Shown one piece after another: positions 23,801-36,711 of a DNA stretch of 64,000 nucleotides. Position 1 is the stretch's first letter; each line of letters begins with the position of its first letter. Source of the stretch: Persicaria tinctoria (lineage: Eukaryota > Streptophyta > Magnoliopsida > Caryophyllales > Polygonaceae). A model generated the notes under the pieces. The model was not told the origin of the DNA. It worked only from the letters and a program-made list of their open reading frames with translations, and searched no databases. A program made the position numbers and the translations under genes. The stretch lies in NCBI GenBank assembly GCA_037127255.1, contig JBANSL010000007.1, positions 63,907,038 to 63,971,037 of the forward strand. The letters are read 5' to 3'.

Positions 23801-24280
23801 TGTTATTTAAACACATGTATCAAAAACAGAATTCAGGATTATAGTAAAAAAATCACCAAATTTGCTACTGAGATGAAAATCATCAACTAAGATCAAAATC
23901 AATGACAATATTCACGTATCAAACAACAAACGAGCACAAATTCGATATTTACCTCTTTTGAAATCTGAATTCGGGATTACAGTGCTATAGCCGAGCACAA
24001 ATTCGTTCAGGTTTGATGACTGATGGCGAAATCGACGATGCCCGATGAAGAAATTGGCGTTTCTGCTTCAGATCGAGATCGAAATCTTCGAAATTAGGGA
24101 GATCGGGGAGGCCTGGTAAAAAAAATGGCGTTCCTCCTCGTCGTTCCATGAATCAGAAGAAATTGGCGTTCGGCAATAAGAAAAAGAAGGGTATTGAAGC
24201 TAGGGGTAAAAATGTCAATTTAGGACATTTTGCAAAAGCCACTATGAAAATGGACATTTTGCAAAACAACCCCTTTATTT
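23801..24280. other. MULE right terminal region
   Basis: Non-coding. Two ACATTTTGCAAAA tracts (about 24226 and 24254) and ACCCCTTTATTTTGG resemble the 'cannot bind, no TIR' style ends seen in some plant MULEs. The exact boundary and the 9-bp target duplication could not be fixed. Confidence 0.4.
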
Positions 24281-24483
24281 TGGACGGTTATCAAAAAAAT
24301 CCAAAAGGATATCGCCATCCGATAATTATTCCTAAATTTGTGAGGTAAAAGGACGGAAATTGTTCGTCAAATTTTATATTCCGGTCGAAATTCGCTAAAT
24401 GAGTTTTAAATCCAATTTAAATTCATTTTTTTAATTCTCTTTTTTTCGACAAAATTAGGATTTGAAAATCCAAGCCTTTACAT
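24281..24483 (-). repeat. Family A 3' LTR remnant
   Basis: The element-strand start TGTAAAGGCTTGGATTTTC abuts the conserved PPT block at 24484. Only the first bases match E1's LTR start; the rest is strongly diverged or of another subfamily. Confidence 0.55.
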
Positions 24484-24841
24484 CATCCACCTCTAAAAAC
24501 AAGTCTCGTCCCCGAGACTAAAACCATTTTAAAACAGGGGATGAAGTTTGAAATTTGTGAGTCCAAGGATCATGCCATTGATCCCGCAAGCACCTCATAA
24601 GTGCCCATATGAGATCCTCACAGTACCGTTGTCGTGATCATAATATCCCTAATAGACCATAGCAAGAATGTAATATGGGCCCCTACCACATCAGCGAGGC
24701 TCATTACATCATATCACATAAGTTGCACGCCATAACAACAAGATAATCACATCATACTAGCACTAACTGCCAAAAATTATCACGTCAGAGTCATATGGGT
24801 ACTGCCGCACACCAACATTCCATCAAGCTCAAGGAATACTA
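24484..24841 (-). other. Family A interior, PPT side
   Basis: 24484-24560 reverse-complements to E1 7549-7622 with few changes (AGAGGTGGATGA, ACGAGACTTG, ATGAAGTTTGAAA blocks). No ORF. Confidence 0.7.
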
Positions 24842-26503
24842 TCTATCTATTAATATTACTAATTCTGCTAGCATTTTGCTGACGTGTCACGCCCACAATT
24901 AAAGTTGAATTTTTTATTCAAATGAGATTTTCTTATTGGTCAATATTATTATGGAAACTTTAAAATATTTGTTTCCTATTTTAAATATGATTTGAATCCG
25001 TTTCTTTTTTTTTTATTTTCGGTTATATTGCCATAAATATTGAGACATGTTTCCATTTTTTTTTCCGATTGCAATATATCTATTATCTATCCATCTATTA
25101 TCTATCTATTATCTATTAATATTACTAATTCTACTAGCATTTTGCTAACGCGTCACGCCCACAATTAAAGTTGAATTTTTTATCCAAATGAGATTTTCTT
25201 ATTGGTCAATATTATTATGGAAACTTTAAAATATTTGTTTCCTATTTTAAATATGATTTGAATCCGTTCCTTTTTTTATTTTCGTTTATATTGCCGTAAA
25301 TATTGCAACATGTTTCAATTTTTTTTTCCGATTGCAATATATCTATCTATCTATCTATCTATCTATTAATCTATCTATCTATCTATCTATCTATTAATAT
25401 TACTAATTCTGCTAGCATTTTGCTGACGTGTCACGCCCACGTACATTAAAGTTGAATTTTCTATTCAAATGAGATTTTCTTATTGGTCAATATTATTTTG
25501 GAAACTTTCAAATATTTTTTTCCTATTTTAAATATGATTTGAATCCGTTCCTTTTTTTTATATTTTCGGTTATATTGTCGTAAATATTGAGACATGTTTC
25601 CATTTTTTTCCCGATTCCAATCTCTTTTCGGTTATATTGCTGATGTGTCACGCTCAACTTGATTTTTTTTATTCAAATGGTATTTTCTTATTGGTCAATA
25701 TTATTGCTGAAATTTTAAAATATTTGTTTCCTATTTTAAACATATTTGTTTCCTATTTTTTTACTAAAATATTATTTAATTTGATATGTTGTATGTCAAT
25801 TTGTGATCTATTTTAATCGTCTACGTACATTGAACATTCGTCAATTCTTGGCTGATTTTATTCTTGGATATTGAAATTGTTGATTTATCATTTTTAACCG
25901 ATTGCAATATTCCCCACAATGTCTACATACAACGAACATGTAATAATCAATTTGTAAATATTCGATTTCAAAAATTAATTATAAAAATAAATTAGAGCCA
26001 AATAAGTGTTTTTTTTATAATTTAATTATTTTAGACATCTTAAATGACTATCGAAAAATAAATAATATTTTAAGACTCACAAGCATTACTAATGCTTATT
26101 TTACATCTTGGATGAAGCTTCTTAGATCACTTTTCTACCTTTAAGGATCTTTTTTGCTTACCATCTTACTTTTATTTTCACTATTTATTTTTCTATTTTT
26201 CTATCCATCTTTCTCATGAAAATAAACAATAAGTTATGTACATCTACATATTTAACTTCAAAATTATTCACACAATCATGTGCTTATGATTTTTTAATAT
26301 TTGTACGGGAGCTTTTATTTTACTTTTTAGATCTATGCTAATGATAATAATTATATATTTATTTCAAATTATATTAGATGGTGTGTTTGAGTATTATTAC
26401 TACTTGACCTTATTAAATCATTTTCAAAATTTGTATCATATCTTTTTCCAACTAATTTATAAATTATAAAAAAATATTTTATACATATTTTTGTTGTAAA
26501 CAC

Positions 26504-26575
<72 letters not shown>

Positions 26576-26689
26576 ATATATATCTATATATATATATATA
26601 TTAATATAGTATTATATAGATATATAAAATAATATTCAAATTAAAATGGATCAAGCTCCCGTGCCTTCAAGGCACGGGTATTACACTAG
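24842..26689 (+). mobile_element. Helitron H1, non-autonomous, with repeated 5' termini
   Basis: Starts TCTATCTATTAATATTAC after an A and ends CTAG before a T, with a 9-bp-stem hairpin (26658-26678, CCCGTGCCT/AGGCACGGG) just before the end. These are Helitron hallmarks (5' TC, 3' hairpin plus CTRR, A/T target). No Rep or helicase ORF. The 5'-terminal ~270 bp (TTAATATTACTAATTC..GCTAGCATTTTGCTGACG) is present at 24851, 25116 and 25394 and in part near 25640. Confidence 0.8.
26506..26602. repeat. (TA)n microsatellite in H1
   Basis: Long TA run with two TCTATA interruptions, about 35-110 bp upstream of the H1 terminal hairpin. Confidence 0.9.
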
Positions 26690-28210
26690 TTAATATTACT
26701 AATTCTGCTAGCATTTTGCTGATGTGTCACACCCACAATTAAAGTTGATTTTTTTATTCAAATGGTATTTTCTTATTGGTCAATATTATTGCTGAAATTA
26801 TTTGTTTCCTATTTGACATATATTTGTTTCCTATTTTTCATACAAAGATTATTTAAATTGATATGGTTATATCAAATTTTAATCTATTTTAAATATATTT
26901 ATTTCTTTTTTTTTTCATAGAAAAGATTATGTACCTTGATACGTCGGACCACCATTTTGGATATTATCTTTTTGTGTGGTTTTTTATATCATTATTTCAT
27001 TAATATCGTGACTTTCTTTATACATTTCATCCATATCAATAATATTATATATTTCTTTTTAAAATTTACATTTATTATACAATATAGACATCTTACATTT
27101 TTATTGAAATTTTTTAAAATATTTTTGGAGATAAAAGCAAAACATCATTAATTTTAAGAATAAATTATTTTTGCACCCGTTCACCTTCAAATATTGAGGA
27201 AAATAATCATCCAAAATGAATTTTTTAAATCTATACTTACTTTGCACATTCTACATTACATCTATATAAATTTTTAACAAGAGATTTTTTAGAGATAAAT
27301 TACATTTATTTTAAACATCTTAAATGGCTATTTGGAATACAAACAATAACATTTTATAATCTACAAACAAAAATTGAAGAATTTTGAGAAAAGAAAATAT
27401 GAAATTTGCATATATTATCATTTAAAAACAAATAAATAAACACTCTTTTATGATTAACTTTGGGTGTTTGACTTCAAATATCGAAGAAAAAAAATATTTA
27501 TCCCTAAAATGAATATTTTACATCTATATTTATTAAATACTCTAGATGTCCCTTATTATATTTTCAATATTTTAAAACCTACAATTTTTTTTATAAAGTT
27601 AGTAAAAATAATTAATTTGTGAATATTCAATTTCAAAAATTAATTATAAAATTCAATTAGAGCCAATTTTTTTTTTTTTTTTACAATTTACTTATTTCAA
27701 AAGTTAATTAAGACTTACAAGCATTACTTATTTTACATCTTAGATGAGTCGCCTTAGATCACTTTTTTACTATCTTACCTTTATTTTCTCGATTTATTTC
27801 TCCCTCTTTCTAGCCATCTTTTCTCATGAAAATAATGAATAAGTTATGTATATCCAAATAACTTCAAATGTATTCGCACGATCATGTGCTTATGATTTTT
27901 TTAATCATTATATGACAACTTATATTTTCCTTTTTAGTTTTATCATAATGATGATAATTATATATGTATTTCAAATTATAATAGGTGGTGTGTTTGATGT
28001 TTATTACTATTTTACCTTATTAAATCATTTAAAAAATTAAATTGTATCTCTTTCCAACTAATCTATAAATAAAAAAAAATAATACTTTATACATATTATT
28101 TTTGTTGTAAACAAGTATATATTAATATAGTATTATATAGATATATAGAGTGATGTTCAATTTAAAACGAGTCAAAATCACGTGCCTTGAAGGCACGGGT
28201 ATTGCACTAG
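26690..28210 (+). mobile_element. Helitron H2, abutting H1
   Basis: Begins with the same TTAATATTACTAATTCTGCTAGC block directly after H1's CTAG and ends in CTAG (28207-28210), preceded by a hairpin (28181-28197, CGTGCCTT/AAGGCACG). The body (27720-28190) is related to the H1 body (26100-26640). No coding frame is supported. The terminal TCTATC of the 5' end is missing, so H2 may have lost a few bases or share H1's start. Confidence 0.7.
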
Positions 28211-30334
28211 TATTAGTACTAATACCTCACTATTGTCTATGGCAATACCTCAGAGAAACACGTCGTCTAGTACGTAGAGGATTTGCACATTATTCGGCCT
28301 CAAGTATAGCATAACTATAGGTCACATCTCGAGAGAACCTGTCTATAACTACCAAGCATATCAGGACACGAACACTACTCATCACTTCTTGCATCAAGAT
28401 CAACCTCACATAGGCCTACCAACTGCAATCTGATACTAGTTCCAAACTTTCTAGCCGTATAACTATATGCAATTCAAGGCCGACATCCTAAGGCAACTAC
28501 TAGGTACCCCAACTCTTATGAGATCAAGCCATCTAAGGATCAATCTACTTCAATATCCTAACCTCAATTCCTAACCTTCCACTCACCCAACTAAAACCCA
28601 TAACTCGGAGTTCCCAAATCGCCCAAATTCCCTATTTTGCCAAGCTCACACCTCGACCATCTAACAAGACTCCCTGTTAAACACATCCTCACCCTAGGGG
28701 TTTCCTACTAGACCCATCACTACCCTCTAAGAGAAATCCTATGTCCTTTACTAAACCGTTGTCACGACCAATCTAGAAGCTTCTTAACAATCTCGCTTAC
28801 TCTTCCTACGCTCTCAAGACTCCGCCTGACCATCATCTCCCAAAGAGAGATCTCGAATCACCTTGCTAACCTGATCATACATCCCGCACCACTAACTACT
28901 CTTACTAACCATCCACCTTTAAGAACCCAACTCATACTGACCATCTCACACCTATCACTCCCGACCAACTCCAATGCCGAAACTCATCTAGTGCTAACTC
29001 ATAACCACGAATCACCGAGTTCCTCATCACCCGCGTCTATCCTCAATGACCAAACACAGATTCTATCTACTCGTCCCATTTTGAATCTCACAAAACCTAA
29101 ACATCCACGACTCCTCAGCCGACCTATTCTAGATTCTCGTCTTAGCATATTCCCAAATTTTCTCATTCCAAATCTTACTTAACCTTAACCATTCGAAATC
29201 CTCAAGTCATCCTACTCCAGTTCCTCATCTCTTCATATTCCTAAATTGCCTCAAGCTCCTACTTCATAACCATAACACCTTATCGTCCAAAGCCCTCTTT
29301 TACCGATCATCATTTCAGCATAATCCGTAAATCGTCCTCATTCGAGTTTCCCAAGTACCGCCAATCTTCTAAAATTCTTCATCCTCTAACGTTCCCAATA
29401 CATTCCGCCCTAATTCCCAATTCTAAGCTCCGAATCTCTCTATCTCAACCTCAAGGACACAGTTTTACTAGAAATCTCAACGACATCCTTGCCTAGCTAC
29501 CAACCTTTCCCCGAAGACTCATCTCACATCCCAAATAACTCAATAGCCACAATAATCTCTACTCATAAATCACGATTCATTCCCTGTGCTAAAATCCTCC
29601 AACAACGCGTCTAAAATCCTTCACCCATGAATTCTCGAAGCACTACCAATTATATCCAAACAATTTCCAAATACTCATCATACGTATAATCCTGATATAA
29701 ACAACCTAATATCCAAGACCGATGATTTCCCAAGCAACCTCATACTACTCTTTCTAGGCAATTCCTCAACTTCATCGCTTACCGAAATCGCTCCCACTCA
29801 CAGCACACAAAACCTAGTCCCCAATTCTACGATTCCTTAGACATTCCTCAATCGCTCGTCAATAACACTACCACGCTGCACTCCTAGCTCACTCATCCAC
29901 CTCTAGGAATGCACTACCCGCACATGCTATCTGCTTAGACTACCACTTCTTACTAGGACAGTTCCCTCGAAGTCTCTCCATACTACTCCACTCCTCACCT
30001 AAGACCTTCTTGGAGCTCAATTATACTCACTAACCACTATCTCCTATGAGTCCCAACGCACTCGAATCTACCCAAGCTAACACATCCATCCTGCACACCC
30101 TCTCGCTCATCTCATGACCAAGAACAAAGACTTCAATTCCTCTACCACTTTCCGACCTAGCTTACCGAAGAATCTCTTGACTCATGCCCAAAAAGAAGCA
30201 CCACCAGACATATAATCCATAACCTACTCACCAGCAAGTTAGTATACCAAGCACCAAGGCACATCATCATAGAAACAAGTTAGTCAGGCAATCATTGCTA
30301 CCAGTTCAGCACATCCATCATCACACATTCAATT
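28211..30334 (-). other. Family A interior, middle
   Basis: C-rich on the plus strand, so TG-rich on the element strand like E1. The reverse complement around 30000-30100 parallels E1 5640-5720. No ORF. Its last five bases, CAATT (30330-30334), are the E4 target duplication. Confidence 0.65.
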
Positions 30335-31029
30335 TGACGAGAGGGTTTCTCGACCAAATAAATTTGTAGTCAAGACCCCCGCTATAGTATAGGGGAGTCA
30401 GGTTCGTCCTCAGGAGAGAAGTCAGCGGTTCTAGGTTTAGTGTGTTTTGGGGTTCAGGAATAGCGGGAAGAGGTGATGAGGGTGGTTGTCGACAAAGAAT
30501 AGAGGAGTCGATGTCAATGGATGGAGAGGGAATGGTGGTTTGATATCGAGTAGAATATGTGTCGAATAAAAATAATAAAATAAAACAAATAAAGATGCAA
30601 ACTTCCAAGGTTAGGGATCACCACAACAATAAACATATGTGTAGATTATAAATCACATAAAGATGTATGCTTTAAATCAAAGAATCGACTTTCGCAAATT
30701 CCAACAATTTAGGTGATAGAGGCTCTCGCATAAAAATCTAATTTGTTTCTACCTTTTCTTAATTAGGATTAGTCGGCTCTCGCAAATAAACCCTAATTAC
30801 TATCCAATTCATAATAAGATCACTTTCACTTTAATATAATGAATAAGGAATTTCCTCAACTCTCGCAAAGGATTAAGCACATAGGTAGATGATGATAAAG
30901 ACATATAAATTCATGGATTTATAAATTCATGGATTTATAAAGGCAATTAGAAACAAATAATAATAAAAGAAATTAAATTTAACATAAAATAAACTAAAAC
31001 TTACAACCGTTCATCTCCTTCCTCCTCAT

Positions 31030-31032
<3 letters not shown>

Positions 31033-31075
<43 letters not shown>
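31033..31075. repeat. (CT)n microsatellite in E4 3' LTR
   Basis: About 21 CT units just downstream of the TATA box on the element strand (GA-rich leader). The 5' LTR has the same at 45939-45981. Confidence 0.95.
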
Positions 31076-31079
<4 letters not shown>

Positions 31080-31138
31080 CCTCCTTGCACCCTACGATGA
31101 CTTGACTTGAATTAATAAAAATCAGCCCCCTAGGGCTT

Positions 31139-31146
31139 TATTTATA
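31139..31146 (-). promoter_or_regulatory. E4 3' LTR TATA box
   Basis: TATAAATA on the element strand in CTATAAATAAAGCCCTAGGG. Confidence 0.7.
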
Positions 31147-31390
31147 GGCTTCATTCCAAGCTAATCTAGGAAAGAAACTCTATCTATATCTATATCTATC
31201 TATCTACTTACTTAAGATAAAAACATGGAAATAAATAATTATATCTAAAAGGAAATATATCTAATGTGGATAAATGTCTTCTCCAACTTGATAGATCTTG
31301 ATGGAATTTGATCTTGAAAATATCTCCATTGGATTCGGGATAGAAACTTAACAAGAACCTCGGATTGCTCCACGTTGGCCACTAGGGGTT

Positions 31391-31705
31391 CCTCGATATC
31401 GAGTAGCACTTTCTTCGTCTTCCGCTCAACAAATCGATTCCGGCCTCCAAGAGCAAAGTCGACTTGGATTTTTACTCGACATCGAGTAAATTTCCTCGAT
31501 ATCGAGCAAGGTTTGGTCCGTCTTCAGCTTTTTCGTCGATCTCGGCTCCAGGAAGTGAAAATCGACCAAGTGTTTACTCGATATCGACCAAATCATGTCG
31601 ATATCGACTAACCTGCTCGAGCTCCCAGCTTCACTTGTCGATGTCTGGTGCTCCAGCTCGATATGGGTTACTCGATATCGAGTAAAACAACTCGATATCG
31701 ACTAA
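31391..31705 (-). repeat. E4 TCGANNTCGA cluster upstream of TATA (3' LTR)
   Basis: Seven sites start near 31393, 31473, 31493, 31578, 31598, 31672 and 31692. Three are pairs 20 bp apart. Six are TCGATATCGA and one TCGACATCGA. Confidence 0.8.
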
Positions 31706-32087
31706 GTCTCTCAGCTTTCTGCTCTGTTCTTGAAACACACTTTCCCGAGTCCTCGTTCTTCGGATTGACGCATATGACCATGCGTTGGAAAGGTTTTTTC
31801 TAGGGCTACAACTCTCATGAAGACATCAAAGCTTGATTCAAAATGATGAATGCCGAAAAATGGTCTTTTCTACGGCTGCACTATTCTTAGCTTCTCCATG
31901 AGTTTCCTTTAAGCTCCAAAGTGCGTTCGATTTCTGCGAAATATAACAAAAACTTGTGTAGACCTCCATAATTGGCAAATAAACATATGCTACACAGATT
32001 CTGTACTATTCTAGCCCAAATGTTTGAAATGCATGCAGAATTCGATATAAAAGTAAGTGTAAAACATGGCAATTTAGGCTCACAACA

Positions 32088-33591
32088 AACACCCCATACT
32101 TAAGCTTTCTTGCCCTCAAGCAATACTTTTAATTGTCATACATGGGAAGAAATCAAAACTCTCAGCATCATAGATTCATTGTCATATGTCCCTTTAATCA
32201 ATTAACATCATCGAAAAGGTACTAGTGTCACAAATCCATGCATGTGCAAATAAAAAGCAACATCTACTCACAAAAGGAGGGTTATGCAAAACATTCATAA
32301 GTGACAAAGCATTAATAATCAAGGGGACTTTAATTTAAGCTCATGGTGAAGAAAAGGTAAAAGGTAAAGTGGTGGGCTATATTTGGGCAATGTGGTGCTA
32401 AATCCGAGGAGAATTTCCTCAAACTTGCTTTCTTGTTTTGATGTACTTTCTCCTTTCATAATTTCCACATCACTCATCCTCTCATAAATCACTCTTTGCT
32501 TTTTTTTTCTATAATGCTTTTACCTCTATAACCTCAGCACTGCCTTCTCGCGAGTCGCAGACATGGGTGTCATGAATGGCTCCGGATACTTAGTGCTTTG
32601 GACTCCTCACATGTGTGTCCCATCTCGCCAAACTATTATCTTAGCGAGCAGGGTCGATCTACCTTTATCTCCTGAGGTGATCGGATTTTCTTTCACTCAT
32701 TAAATTTTCCATATATTCTAAACAATTTCCTACCAAACTCCAATAATGATAATAACAACACAACAACCATATAACAATCTCCATAATGTGACATCATTCT
32801 CAACATAATCCCCGGATAGGAAATAAGGTAAAGAATGGGCAATATTTAGATCATGTGGAGCAATATATGAAATAAGGCATAATATGGCTCTTTGTGATGC
32901 ATATAAGCATAGGTATGGCTAGGCATATAACAATGAGCATTATATGTAAATATAAAGTCCTCCATCCTCTTATCATGCAACATGTCAAAAGCAACTTCAA
33001 ATTTTGCCTCCTTTCATGGTTTTCAAGAAAAATATGCACTTCATTGTGACTTCCCTTTACTAGGAAATTTCATGCTATATCTCTAATGAATCCAATTTTG
33101 CATCGTCTAGTTCAATATAAGCTTCCATGACATTTATCAAAAATTTTCAATGGGGGTCATTTTTTAAAATTTTGGAAAACATGCATAGAAGCACATGTAT
33201 AAATAACTCATGAAATAAACTTTCAACATGCACACAAAATGTCAAATATATCAAATATGCATAAAGTAAGCCCTTCCCCATCCATACTTAAACATTACAG
33301 TGTCCTCACTGTATAAAAAATAAGGGTAAAGAAAGAAACTCACTAGACAGATGTGCATGACTTCAAAATATCGAGTGAAAATGCTGATGGGCCTAGTCTG
33401 ATCTTAGCTTGCTTCTATCCCCATGGACCTAAAAAATGTAGAAGAGAAATACGCACAATAGAAAAACTAAAAGTTCAAAACCAAAAACAAACAAAAGCAA
33501 CAATGTCCAAAAGTCCCAAAAATAAATGTCTATTTACAAGCTCTAGATTTTATAGTCGCTAGGCCGACTTCTTCATTAAGCATTAGCCTGG
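32088..33591 (-). other. E4 shared 3' non-coding region
   Basis: The PPT-like AAGTATGGGGTGTT on the element strand lies at 32088-32104 beside the LTR. Further in are the conserved hairpin (32624-32648) and a second purine run (33271-33290). No ORF. Same block order as in E2, E5 and E6. Confidence 0.75.
32624..32648 (-). other. Conserved hairpin, E4 copy
   Basis: Stem CTCGCTAA/TTGGCGAG with loop GATAATAGT on the element strand; eight pairs including one T-G wobble. Confidence 0.6.
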
Positions 33592-33826
33592 TGTTGTAGG
33601 AGGAAATCAAGTTCAAAATATAGAAATATAATTCAAACCAGATTCGTGTCCAAACAAATAATTACAAGACTCCCTCCCTATGCAGTAGTGGGAAGTCAGG
33701 ATCGATCCACGAGGAAGCGTGTCAGTGGATCTCAGGTAGCTGTAAATCTCACAGACAGAAAGAAAGACACAAAGACAGAAATAACAAAGCAAAAAAGAAA
33801 CGAAAGCAAAGACACAGAACTGGTCG

Positions 33827-33970
33827 ATATCGACTAAGACCTACTCGATATCGACTAAACACAACGACGATAGAAACTCAGAAATCACAGCAAAAACTCG
33901 ATCTCTCCTAACCCTACTCGATCTCGACCAACAACCAACTCGAGATCGACAAAAACTTATCGAGATCGAC
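33827..33970 (-). repeat. E5 TCGANNTCGA cluster, LTR-end side (3' LTR)
   Basis: Two TCGATATCGA 21 bp apart near 33827/33848, then TCGATCTCGA and two TCGAGATCGA to 33970. Repeated in the 5' LTR at 40527-40675. Confidence 0.8.
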
Positions 33971-34549
33971 AATAGACAGTAAAAGAAATTTAAATTGCAA
34001 ACTTTCCGATCACAGAACTCAGATTTTAAATGAAATAAATCAATATGATAAAAGAATTCCAAAGCCAGGGTATCAACACCACAACGATAACCATGCAAAG
34101 TAACACATAAAGGCATAAAAGATCATGCTTTCCATCAAATAACTTTCGTTATTAACAAATAGGAATATAGAGGCTTTCGCATAAACCCTAATTGTTACTA
34201 ACCCTTTTCACATAATTAATCCAAGTTGCATTAAGATCACTTTCGCTTCAATAACACAAACAAGGATCACCTTCAACTCTCGCAAAAGAATCATGCTCAT
34301 AGGGGTAGAAGATGAATTGCATAGAAATATTGTACCTTTACCGCATCACCTTATATGGCCACCGTCGGGCTCACCCCAGCCCCAGAAGTGGGTGGACTAC
34401 TCGCTCCTCATTGCAATAGCAAACATCTTTGATGAAAAATAACTAACTTGCATTAATAAACTCAAACTTACAACCTCTTCTCTCTCTATAGCTACTTGTC
34501 TCTCAAATTGAATTGGAATAAGATGCCTAATGCTTAGCCCCTAAGGCTT

Positions 34550-34557
34550 TATTTATA
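34550..34557 (-). promoter_or_regulatory. E5 3' LTR TATA box
   Basis: TATAAATA on the element strand, followed by AAGCCTTAGGGGC. Confidence 0.7.
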
Positions 34558-34813
34558 GTGCTCAAACCCCGCTAATCAAGGAAAGAACATCTTATCTATA
34601 TCTATATCTAATTATCTAGAAGCTTAAAGATAAATAAATGCAATAAAGGAATTAAATCAAAAAGAGAAATTCTATCTAAAATAGGTAAATCTTCCATGTG
34701 TTGATAGGTCTTGATAGATGTTAATATATGTGGATAGATCTCGGACTCCTTCTCCTCCAAAAAAGCAAAACCGCGTTGGACAGCTCACCGCGTAACGCGT
34801 CTCCAGAAGATTT

Positions 34814-35300
34814 CCTCGATATCGACAAGAACTACTCTATATCGAGTAAAAATCGTCGTCGACTACGGCTAGCTCGTCATGTCAGGTTGCTGCTGCTCGA
34901 TCAAGCTCGGAAAGGTGATATGGGGTCCTCGATATCGACAAGTTTAGTCGATATCGAGTAGACTTGCTTCATTGACTTAGTGGCCTAGGCATGTCGAGTA
35001 GCTTCTCCTCGACAATGACTCGGACTGGCGCTGTGGTGGTTGTCGATATCGAGTAAAATACTCGATATCGAGTAGATTGGTGCTTGGCGTCTTCAGTCCT
35101 CGGCTCCTCGATATGGTATGGCTCTTCGACTCCGGGCATAGGTTCAGGAAGTTGTCGATATCGAGTAAACTACTGGATATCGAGTAGACTTGTGGAGTCG
35201 GGTTGCCTCCGGCGCTCAGCTCCTCGATCAGCTCTTACTCGACTAGGCATGCTCGGACAGGTTTTGTCGATATCGTCTAGTTTTCATCGATATCGAGTAA
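34814..35300 (-). repeat. E5 TCGATATCGA pairs upstream of TATA (3' LTR)
   Basis: Five pairs near 34816/34836, 34929/34948, 35042/35061, 35155/35174 and 35267/35287, each 19-20 bp apart. A few sites carry one mismatch. The pairs recur every 112-113 bp. Confidence 0.8.
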
Positions 35301-36088
35301 CTGTTGGTTTCCAGCTTGATTCGTCCTGGTTCTGTAATCCTTTGACCTTGGACTTCTATAGTTGATTTCCGAGCTTTTCCAACCTTTCTCAGAACTGCTG
35401 TAAATTGCCTCGAATTCTGCGATTTTAAACAGAAACTGGTGTAGATTCCATAATTTGGCAAATAAACATAAACTACATAGATTATGTACTATTTTAGCCC
35501 AAATGTATGAAATGTATGCAAAAAACGATATAGAAGTTACTGTAAAACATGGCAGATTCAGCTCACAACAAACACCCCATACTTAAGCTTGCTTGTCTTC
35601 AAGCAATACTTTTATTTGTCATTCAGGGGAAGGAATCAAAACTCTCAACATCTTAGATTCATTGCCATATGTCCCTGCAGTCAATTACCATCCTCGAAAA
35701 GGTACTAGTGTCACAAATTTATGCATGTGCAATTTTAAGAGCAACATCTACTCACAAAAGGAGGGTTATGCAAAAACCATTTATGTGACAAAGCATTAAT
35801 AATCAAGAGGACTTTAATTTAAGCTCAAATACGGAGTAGAATTGGTAAAAGGCTAAAGATGAGCAATTTCTGGCAATGTGGGGCTTAATGATCCGGGGAA
35901 ATGGAGGGTTTCCAAACTTTTCATACCACACTCCTTTTTCATAAGAATCATCACCTTTCATAATGCTTTTTCTCAATATTATGCTTTTACCTGTCTGACC
36001 TCAGCACTGCCTTCTCGTGAGTCGCAAACATGGGTGTCATGAATGGCCCCTGATACTTAGTGCTTTCGACTCCTCACATATGACCCAT

Positions 36089-36113
36089 CTCGCCAAACTA
36101 TTATCTCAGCGAG
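36089..36113 (-). other. Conserved hairpin, E5 copy
   Basis: Stem CTCGCTGA/TTGGCGAG on the element strand, eight pairs including two G-T wobbles, same 9-nt loop. Confidence 0.55.
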
Positions 36114-36691
36114 CAGGGTCAATCTACCTTTATCTCCTGAGGTGATTGAATTTTTTCTCACTCATTAAATTTTCCATATTTTTCAAACAATTTCCTGCCA
36201 AACTCCAATAATGATAATAACACAACAACCATGTAATAATCTCCATAATGTAACTTTCATTCTCAACATAATCCCCGGATAAGGTAAAGAATGACAAATA
36301 TTTAGATCATGTGGAGGTAAGGCTAGGATATAACAATATGAGCATATATGAAAATATAAAGTCCTTCATCCTCTTATCATGCAACATGTCAAAAGCAACA
36401 TCAAATTTACATCCTTTCATGGTTTTCAATAAATAATGCGCTTCATTGTGACTTCCCTTACTAGGCAATTTCATGCTATATCTCTAATGAATCTAATTTT
36501 GCATCGTCGAGTTCAATATAAGTTTCCATGACATTAATAAAAAAAATTCAATGGGGGTCATTTTTCAAACTTTTGGAAAACATGCATATAAACTCATAAA
36601 TCAATAATGAATTCCAAAATAGCCATGTATAAGCAATTCAAGAAATAATGCACAAATACGGTCAAATATGGAAAATATGCACAAAGTAAGC

Positions 36692-36711
36692 CTTTCCCCC
36701 ACCCCATACTT
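36692..36711 (-). other. E5 second PPT-like purine run
   Basis: Element strand AAGTATGGGGTGGGGGAAAG, about 1.1 kb from the LTR-adjacent PPT. Confidence 0.45.

Larger units (their letters stand above)
15054..24280. mobile_element. Degenerate MULE with Ulp1/DUF1985 gene and MURA-type transposase
   Basis: A plus-strand DUF1985-linker-Ulp1 gene (15818-19981) faces a minus-strand Mutator transposase (21092-23406). Related non-coding repeats flank the Ulp1 gene on both sides. Ulp1-carrying MULEs are a known plant class (Kaonashi/KI-MULE type). Both genes carry stops or frameshifts, so this copy is dead. The right end is put near 24280 by the TTTGCAAAA tracts (24230-24270); I found no long terminal inverted repeat. 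The left end is lost or beyond E2, which seems to have inserted into the MULE at 15054. Confidence 0.7.
30335..32087 (-). repeat. E4 3' LTR, 1753 bp
   Basis: Starts at 30335 (TGACGAGAGGG on the plus strand) and ends ...GGCTCACAACA next to the PPT. It carries a (CT)n run, a TATA box and seven TCGANNTCGA sites. Confidence 0.87.
33592..35570 (-). repeat. E5 3' LTR, 1979 bp
   Basis: Begins TGTTGTAGGAGG and ends GCTCACAACA on the plus strand. About 95% like the 5' LTR by eye and complete where the 5' LTR has a 66-bp deletion (34180-34245). Confidence 0.88.

Noticed and set aside
26936..28040. Small Ile/Phe-rich frames in the Helitrons
   Set aside because: AT-rich composition only; no Rep or helicase motifs.
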